A DNA stretch of 11,539 nt. Source: SKVR01 sp964589855. Its GTDB lineage: Bacteria; Bacteroidota; Bacteroidia; Bacteroidales; UBA7960. The notes below the pieces were generated by a model, which was given only the letters and a program-made list of their open reading frames with translations, was not told where the DNA came from and made no database searches. Below, in pieces: positions 7,311 to 11,539 of the stretch. Numbering within the stretch: position 1 is the first letter of the stretch; each line of letters starts with the position of its first letter. A program made the position numbers and the translations under genes. The DNA lies in assembly GCA_964589855.1 (NCBI GenBank), contig CAZPVB010000130.1:1-11539 (forward strand). The letters are read 5' to 3'.

Positions 7311-8933
7311 TTATCTTACAGAAGCCTCAATTTTTTGGCTCCAGTTTTTGGTGTCAAGAGGCAGTACGTTGTTTTCTTCGCCCCAGCGGTTCCATTCATT
7401 TTCGAGCTGATCTGCTATCCCGGGAAATTCATCAATCACGTTATGCATTTCTGTTGGGTCTTCTTTGATGTTATACAATTCCCAGGGTCCAATTTTCCAA
7501 GGCCATCCATATCTTGCTGCCACCAGTTTCCAGTCACCTTTTATAATTGCCCGGTTAGATTCATGTTCAAAGAACAAAGCATCGCGTTCAAAAGGTTCAC
7601 CTGCAAAAGCAGGGTAGAGACTGGTTCCTTCGAGAGGAATTGTTTTATTTTCGCGCACATATCCCGGATACTCACTGCCGGTAACATCCAGAATGGTAGT
7701 CATCAGGTCGATAATGTGTCCTCTCTGGTTGAGCACTGTTCCTTTGTTTTTGATCTTTTCCGGCCAGTGAGCAATGAAGGGTGTTGAGATTCCCCCTTCG
7801 TGCGAGTAGGATTTGTAAAGGTGAAAAGGTACATTGCTCACGTTGGCCCAGGGTTCACGATAGCTTACATAAGTTGAGTTATCTCCGAAGTTTTCAAGGT
7901 CAGACATGTATATATCCCTGCCGATATTTTCGTTGCTCGGACCATTATCAGAGAGAAAAACAATGAGGGTATTGTCCAGTTCATCATGTTTTTTGAGTGT
8001 CTGAATCAGGCGTCCTATACCTTGGTCCATGCGGTGCATCTGTGCTGCAAAAACTGCCATTTTTGCATCCTGGATAATTTTTGTTGTATCGTCAAGACTT
8101 TCCCAGGCGGGTACCCCTTCTGCTCTGGGTGTTAATTGCCAGCTTTCATCGATAAGTCCTGCTTCCAGTTGATTCTGGTATCTGATGGTTCTTAAGCTGT
8201 CCCATCCCAGCATAAATTTCCCAAGATATTTTTCAATGTCTTCCCGGGGAGCATGCAGTGGAAAATGAGGAGCGTAATGTGCCAGGTAAAAGAAGAAAGG
8301 TTGCTCTTTTTTGTTTTTAAAATGGTCTTCTATGTATTCAACTGTATGATCGTTTATGGCATCCGTAAGATAGAAGTCTTCGGAAGGCATTATTACTTTA
8401 TCCTGATCGACCAGCGATCTGGGTATGTAATAACCACCTCCACCTGACAGCATCCCAAAAAACCGGTCGAATCCTCTGTTGGTAGGCCAATTGTGTTTGG
8501 GACCATCGTTGGTTTGGAATTTATCAAATGTAACATGCCATTTGCCTGTCATATAGGTCGCATATCCGTTTTGCTGCAGCACTTCTGCTATTGTGGGAGA
8601 TAGGGTATCCATGTCGCCTGCATATCCGTCTCTGCCCAGATCAGAAGCTGTCATCCACCCCATACCCACGGTATGCGGATAATGTCCGGTAAGAAGCGAA
8701 GCCCTGGAAGGGGCGCAACGGGAGGCATTGTAGAACTGATTGAACATGATACCGTTCTCAGCCAAATAGTCAATGTTGGGGGTTTTGATAATTTCTGCAC
8801 CCGTGCATCCCAGGTCAGAGAATCCAAGATCATCTGCCATGATTACAATAACGTTTGGAGATTTTTGCTCTTGCTCAGTGCATGAGAAAAGCATTGCTGT
8901 TGCTGCCAGAACGGGTAAATGTTTTTTGATCAT
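7311..8933 (-). CDS. type I (formylglycine) sulfatase lipoprotein, S1 family
   Basis: A 540-residue protein with a signal peptide ending in MLFSC, so Cys18 is probably the lipid anchor. It has the alkaline-phosphatase-superfamily sulfatase fold with the active site present: metal ligands Asp34-Asp35 (MADDLGFSD); the sulfatase signature CAPSRASLLTG, with Cys73 to be oxidised to formylglycine; TGKWH (Lys131, His133); APHFPLHAP (His223); LSDNG (Asp329-Asn330); and the HEGG loop. Signature position 1 is Cys, not Ser, so it needs a formylglycine-generating or radical-SAM maturase from elsewhere in the genome. The C-terminal part (ALFFEHESNRAIIKGDWKL, PWELYNIKEDPTEMHN) is typical of arylsulfatase-type members, probably near subfamily S1_4. 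It would remove sulfate esters from a polysaccharide. It is the first gene of the enzyme cluster, follows a leader of about 170 bases after a candidate promoter, and is followed 48 bases later by the GH28-like gene. Exact substrate not determinable. Confidence 0.95.
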   Translation of the reverse strand: MIKKHLPVLAATAMLFSCTEQEQKSPNVIVIMADDLGFSDLGCTGAEIIKTPNIDYLAENGIMFNQFYNASRCAPSRASLLTGHYPHTVGMGWMTASDLGRDGYAGDMDTLSPTIAEVLQQNGYATYMTGKWHVTFDKFQTNDGPKHNWPTNRGFDRFFGMLSGGGGYYIPRSLVDQDKVIMPSEDFYLTDAINDHTVEYIEDHFKNKKEQPFFFYLAHYAPHFPLHAPREDIEKYLGKFMLGWDSLRTIRYQNQLEAGLIDESWQLTPRAEGVPAWESLDDTTKIIQDAKMAVFAAQMHRMDQGIGRLIQTLKKHDELDNTLIVFLSDNGPSNENIGRDIYMSDLENFGDNSTYVSYREPWANVSNVPFHLYKSYSHEGGISTPFIAHWPEKIKNKGTVLNQRGHIIDLMTTILDVTGSEYPGYVRENKTIPLEGTSLYPAFAGEPFERDALFFEHESNRAIIKGDWKLVAARYGWPWKIGPWELYNIKEDPTEMHNVIDEFPGIADQLENEWNRWGEENNVLPLDTKNWSQKIEASVR

Positions 8934-9107
8934 ATGATTTTTATTTTCATGTGTAACTGAAAAGTATCTGAAATTGCACGCTTGTATAGTATGAAAAACA
9001 GGCGTTCACTATTCGTAAACAAACTGCATTGCAGACAGGCATAACGGCGCAATGGATGTTTTACCGGAAACAAAATATTCTTTATCTGATGGCATCGTTT
9101 ATGCAAA

Positions 9108-9115
9108 CAAAGGTA
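9108..9115 (-). promoter_or_regulatory. candidate Bacteroidota -7 promoter element for the sulfatase cluster
   Basis: Read on the minus strand the bases are TACCTTTG, an exact match to the Bacteroidota -7 consensus TAnnTTTG. It lies about 175 bases before the sulfatase ATG and is the only exact match I found in the interval. The expected -33 TTTG is weak: only TTTC is seen, about 16 bases upstream. The call therefore rests on one short motif, in the right place and orientation. Confidence 0.4.
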
Positions 9116-9249
9116 TAAAAGCACTTGCAGGAAACCCTGAACAATTGTCTTAATTAGGATGTAATTTTGTATCAGAAAGGCACGACGACTATTTTGAAAA
9201 CACTGGATGGGATGATTCTTATCTGTTTGGTTCAGATGAAAAATGTTAA

Positions 9250-9287
9250 GGGGGTTGAGGGGGTTGAGGAGGTTGAGGAGGTTGAGG
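9250..9287. repeat. 9-bp G-rich tandem repeat (GGRGGTTGA), about 4.2 copies
   Basis: The plus strand reads GGGGGTTGA twice, then GGAGGTTGA twice, then GG, with no interruption. The last base is five bases outside the phosphoesterase stop codon, so the repeat sits at the very start of that gene's 3' untranslated region (C-rich in the mRNA). The strand asymmetry is extreme, with nearly no C on the plus strand. Evenly spaced G-runs could allow a G-quadruplex in plus-strand DNA. Copy number may vary between strains by slippage. Confidence 0.85.
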
Positions 9288-9292
9288 CATAC

Positions 9293-10201
9293 CTAAAAAT
9301 CCAGAACAACGCTTTTTTCTCTGCCAAATCCGGTGATGATCATCTTGTTGTCTTTTAATTCTACAATGGAGAAGGCATTTTGATCGGGGGTATCTAACAT
9401 CCCTTTGAAATTCAGGTAGTGTATCCCATTGTTATGTTCGTAATTTCCTTCGTGGTAATGTCCGCAGAAATATGCTTTTACAACATTGCTTGTTTCAAGA
9501 ACACTCATCAACTCCTTGTAATTCCACAAGGTGTTCATATTGAGCGGTGTAACAGGCATATGTGAAAATACGATCACTTGCTGCTGATCTTCTTCAGCAG
9601 ATTTCAACTGTTGATGCAACCATTTCATTTGCTTTTTTCCTATACCACCATTCCATTCTTTGGCATGCATAAGTTCTGATTTTTGCAATGCCTGTAAAAC
9701 AGAATCAGAGGTATGAAAGGCCTGGGTACCGGGAGGATGTGCTTTCACACTCAGATCATTGGCATCCAAAACAATAAATCTCCAGTCTTCTTTTACAAAA
9801 TGATAATAGCGGGCAGGCATCCCGAGTCTTTCGGGCACTTTGTGTTTATATTTGTTTTCAACAGAAAAATCGTGGTTACCCAAAACATGATATTTTTCGG
9901 TTTGGATAGCATCAAAAACAGGCAGGATCATATCGAAGCTTTGCCAGTCTTTGTCAATCATATCGCCAAGGTTCACAACAAAGCTGAGGTTGTGTTGGTT
10001 AAAAGTGTCCTTTGCTTCAACCAACCGCTGACTGGTTTCCGCAAAGTATCGGTTGTAGCGGGGTGCATTTTCGCAATCACAGAACTGAACATCTGCTACC
10101 ACGCCAAATCTCACAGATTGACAGGAGGAGTTTTTATTTACCAAAAGGCTCAAAATCATGATTATAAGATATTGAATCAGTTTTTGCTTTTTATCTGCCA
10201 T
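9293..10201 (-). CDS. exported metallophosphoesterase, homologue of Mn-dependent ADP-ribose/CDP-alcohol diphosphatase (ADPRM)
   Basis: A 302-residue calcineurin-like phosphoesterase with a hydrophobic N-terminal segment (residues 9-21) acting as signal peptide or anchor; the start ATG is followed by a positively charged stretch (MADKKQK). All five metal-binding blocks are visible: ADVQF (Asp37, with Gln39 where most of the superfamily has His), LGDMID (Asp80), GNHD (Asn109-His110), FSHMP (His214) and GHYH (His248, His250). The DVQ form, RYYHFVKEDWRFIVLDA, WNGGIGKKQMKWL, LWNYKE and the closing GFGRE closely parallel animal and plant ADPRM proteins, which cleave ADP-ribose and CDP-alcohols. The family resemblance is strong; the actual substrate of an exported bacterial member is inferred and could be another nucleotide-linked diphosphate or phosphodiester. 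It starts 42 bases after the DUF6029 gene, so the two may be co-transcribed. A link to the glycan enzymes is not evident. Confidence 0.9.
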   Translation of the reverse strand: MADKKQKLIQYLIIMILSLLVNKNSSCQSVRFGVVADVQFCDCENAPRYNRYFAETSQRLVEAKDTFNQHNLSFVVNLGDMIDKDWQSFDMILPVFDAIQTEKYHVLGNHDFSVENKYKHKVPERLGMPARYYHFVKEDWRFIVLDANDLSVKAHPPGTQAFHTSDSVLQALQKSELMHAKEWNGGIGKKQMKWLHQQLKSAEEDQQQVIVFSHMPVTPLNMNTLWNYKELMSVLETSNVVKAYFCGHYHEGNYEHNNGIHYLNFKGMLDTPDQNAFSIVELKDNKMIITGFGREKSVVLDF

Positions 10202-10243
10202 TGGGTTGTTGTAAAATGTTGAAAAAAAAAGATAAAATTACGA

Positions 10244-11539
10244 TCAAAAAGTACTGGTAACACTCAGCGACAGACCTGTGGAGGCAGGAACTACTCTGCA
10301 GACACCTCCAACGCAGATGATTCCCTGGCGCTGTCTTCCGTAAGACAAACTAAAACGGTTTCCTTTTTGGGTATATCCGGCGCTTACAGAAAAATAATGT
10401 TGTTGTTTTTCGGTTTCCGGGTTTCCATAGTTATACTGATCGGAAAGTGCAAAGAACCAGTGAGGTGCGATGTTATACTCCAGAAGTGCCATGGCCCAGT
10501 TACCGTTTTCCTGTTGTGTAGATAAATGCTGAAATTCTCCCCGCAAAGATTTTCCTCTTTGCAAACGATATTGCATATCAGCAACAACAATATGAGCTTT
10601 GATGTTTTCGCGGGTTGTATATCCTTCAATGATGTTTTGATTGTAAAACTGGTTCATATATATCAGCGTTGTTTTCAATTTCCGGGAAAAGCGTCTGCTG
10701 ATCTCCACATTCAAATCCTGAAAGTATTTTTCGTCGCCCGCAGAAAAAAATGAGGAATTATATCCTAAAGTACCGGCTTGTTGTATGCTGATTGTATCGT
10801 TTACAGGATTTTTGTCGATGGCGTTGGCCCAGCTAAAATTGATGGTTACATTGGTTCCGTATGGTCCACCCAGCAATGATTTTGCAGGGATTTTAAAATT
10901 TGTTTCTGCCATGAAACCCAGTTCGCCGTTGGGTTGTGTAGCATACGGATACATAGCGGTAAGAGCATAGGTGTGCTGCCGGGTCATGGCGGGTAAGTAA
11001 TTAATATTCAGATCGTTTCCTGTAGCATTACGGTCTGACCGGAAGCCCATATTGTCAATACGTTTGGCCGAAAGCAATAATCCAAAGCCACTGAAAGAAT
11101 AGGATCCACTGACTATGAGTGCCTTCCCGGGTCGGTAAATAAGGTTATTTTCTGCCGAAGGATCGTTCACCTTCCATGCATACTCGGCATTGAAAGCCAA
11201 TGCTTTTCCCGAAAAATTCATTCGCCCTGAGAAGGCAGCCACGTTTTCCGGCAAAACAAAAAGCGGGTCCTGGTCGCGCTGGTATTTGCTGATACCACTT
11301 ACACCTATGCTCCATCTGTTGGGTGAATCTTCAAAACGTGCAAAAACTTCATTAAAGTTGATTTCAGCATCCGCTCCCCTCACAATACCGGGTCCTTTTT
11401 CAAAAAATAATCGTTGCTCGCCAATAAGGGTTCTGATGGTTATGCCTGTATGGGGTCGGTACAATAGCCTGATGCCATCCAGGGAATTGTCAATGCCCAG
11501 ATTGGGTTCCACGTAGGATCTTAGTATCAAACCGTTGCC
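10244..11539 (-). CDS. DUF6029-like outer-membrane beta-barrel protein, 5' end cut by the window edge
   Basis: The frame is open to the right edge (first visible residues GNGLILRSYVEP), so the start is outside the window; the TTG at 11530 is not a real start. The visible 432 residues are rich in alternating hydrophobic and polar stretches with aromatic ends, such as RWSIGVSGISKY and WFFALSDQYNYG. They end in LSLSVTSTF with a terminal Phe, the usual outer-membrane barrel signature. GNGLILRSY, a DNSLDGIRLLYRP-type segment and a late CVGGVCRVVPAS block fit the DUF6029 family as I recall it in Bacteroidota. Two cysteines spaced by four residues in that last block may form a disulfide or bind a ligand. 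The family's function is unknown to me. It is the first visible gene of a unit with the downstream phosphoesterase, 42 bases away. Confidence 0.85.
   Translation of the reverse strand, partial: GNGLILRSYVEPNLGIDNSLDGIRLLYRPHTGITIRTLIGEQRLFFEKGPGIVRGADAEINFNEVFARFEDSPNRWSIGVSGISKYQRDQDPLFVLPENVAAFSGRMNFSGKALAFNAEYAWKVNDPSAENNLIYRPGKALIVSGSYSFSGFGLLLSAKRIDNMGFRSDRNATGNDLNINYLPAMTRQHTYALTAMYPYATQPNGELGFMAETNFKIPAKSLLGGPYGTNVTINFSWANAIDKNPVNDTISIQQAGTLGYNSSFFSAGDEKYFQDLNVEISRRFSRKLKTTLIYMNQFYNQNIIEGYTTRENIKAHIVVADMQYRLQRGKSLRGEFQHLSTQQENGNWAMALLEYNIAPHWFFALSDQYNYGNPETEKQQHYFSVSAGYTQKGNRFSLSYGRQRQGIICVGGVCRVVPASTGLSLSVTSTF

Larger units (their letters stand above)
8934..9292. other. 359-base gene-free region upstream of the sulfatase
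   Basis: The only interval over 300 bases without a convincing gene. It holds a 9-bp G-rich tandem repeat (9250-9287), a candidate promoter box (9108-9115, minus strand) and a small perfect palindrome around a single T, CTGCATTGCAG (9024-9034), inside the presumed sulfatase leader. Short open frames here (8930-9124 minus, 9167-9358 plus) have no recognisable protein features, and the second runs into the 3' end of the phosphoesterase gene on the other strand. I see no tRNA and no rho-independent terminator. The region probably separates the phosphoesterase unit from the enzyme cluster. Confidence 0.6.

Noticed and set aside
8930..9124. Small minus-strand peptide upstream of the sulfatase (64 codons)
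   Set aside because: It overlaps the sulfatase start and the candidate promoter, and has no recognisable signal, domain or ribosome-binding context.
9250..9287. CRISPR array
   Set aside because: The 9-bp units are directly adjacent without spacers and there are no cas genes.
9167..9358. Small plus-strand gene with a Val-Glu-rich repeat
   Set aside because: The repeat in the protein is only the translated 9-bp DNA repeat, the frame overlaps the 3' end of the well-supported phosphoesterase gene on the other strand, and no recognisable domain is present.

Overview
The window reads as a piece of a Bacteroidota chromosome or metagenome-assembled contig. Supporting signs are a DUF6029-type outer-membrane protein, several lipoprotein signal peptides on sugar-cleaving enzymes, A-rich rather than Shine-Dalgarno leaders, and one good match to the Bacteroidota -7 box (TAnnTTTG). 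The rank below phylum cannot be fixed from the sequence. A sulfatase beside polygalacturonase-like and GH3 enzymes would fit an organism feeding on algal or plant polysaccharide, but that is inference. Every convincing gene is on the minus strand, so transcription runs from the right end of the window to the left.

Right part (9293-11539): the 3' part of a DUF6029-like beta-barrel gene, cut by the window edge, followed 42 bases later by an exported metallophosphoesterase closely resembling the Mn-dependent ADP-ribose/CDP-alcohol diphosphatase family. Just past its stop codon is a G-rich 9-bp tandem repeat (9250-9287). It lies inside the only long gene-free stretch (8934-9292), which also carries a candidate promoter for the genes to the left.

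Left part (91-8933): five enzyme genes that look like one polysaccharide-degradation cluster. In order of transcription they are a type I sulfatase lipoprotein, a divergent GH28-like beta-helix lipoprotein, a secreted protein with two alpha/beta-hydrolase domains (putative carbohydrate esterase), a GH3 beta-glycosidase lipoprotein, and a smaller right-handed beta-helix lipoprotein. The first three are tightly spaced (48 and 34 bases). A 159-base gap with a structured 89-bp inverted-repeat element separates the esterase from GH3, and 99 bases separate GH3 from the beta-helix gene. No SusC/SusD pair, transporter or regulator is inside the window.

The GH3 gene is interrupted by exactly 100 N (2587-2686), an assembly placeholder and not biology. 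The missing stretch removes the region that holds the catalytic nucleophile, and by comparison with the family it should be clearly longer than 100 bases.

Working together, the enzymes would remove sulfate (sulfatase), cut or bind a uronic-acid-rich backbone (GH28-like and beta-helix proteins), remove ester groups (double hydrolase) and release terminal sugars (GH3), at the cell surface or in the periplasm. I see no clearly new defence, mobile or RNA system. The most unusual items are the GH28-like enzyme without the family histidine, the tandem-domain esterase, the exported ADPRM-like phosphatase, and the two non-coding repeat elements.
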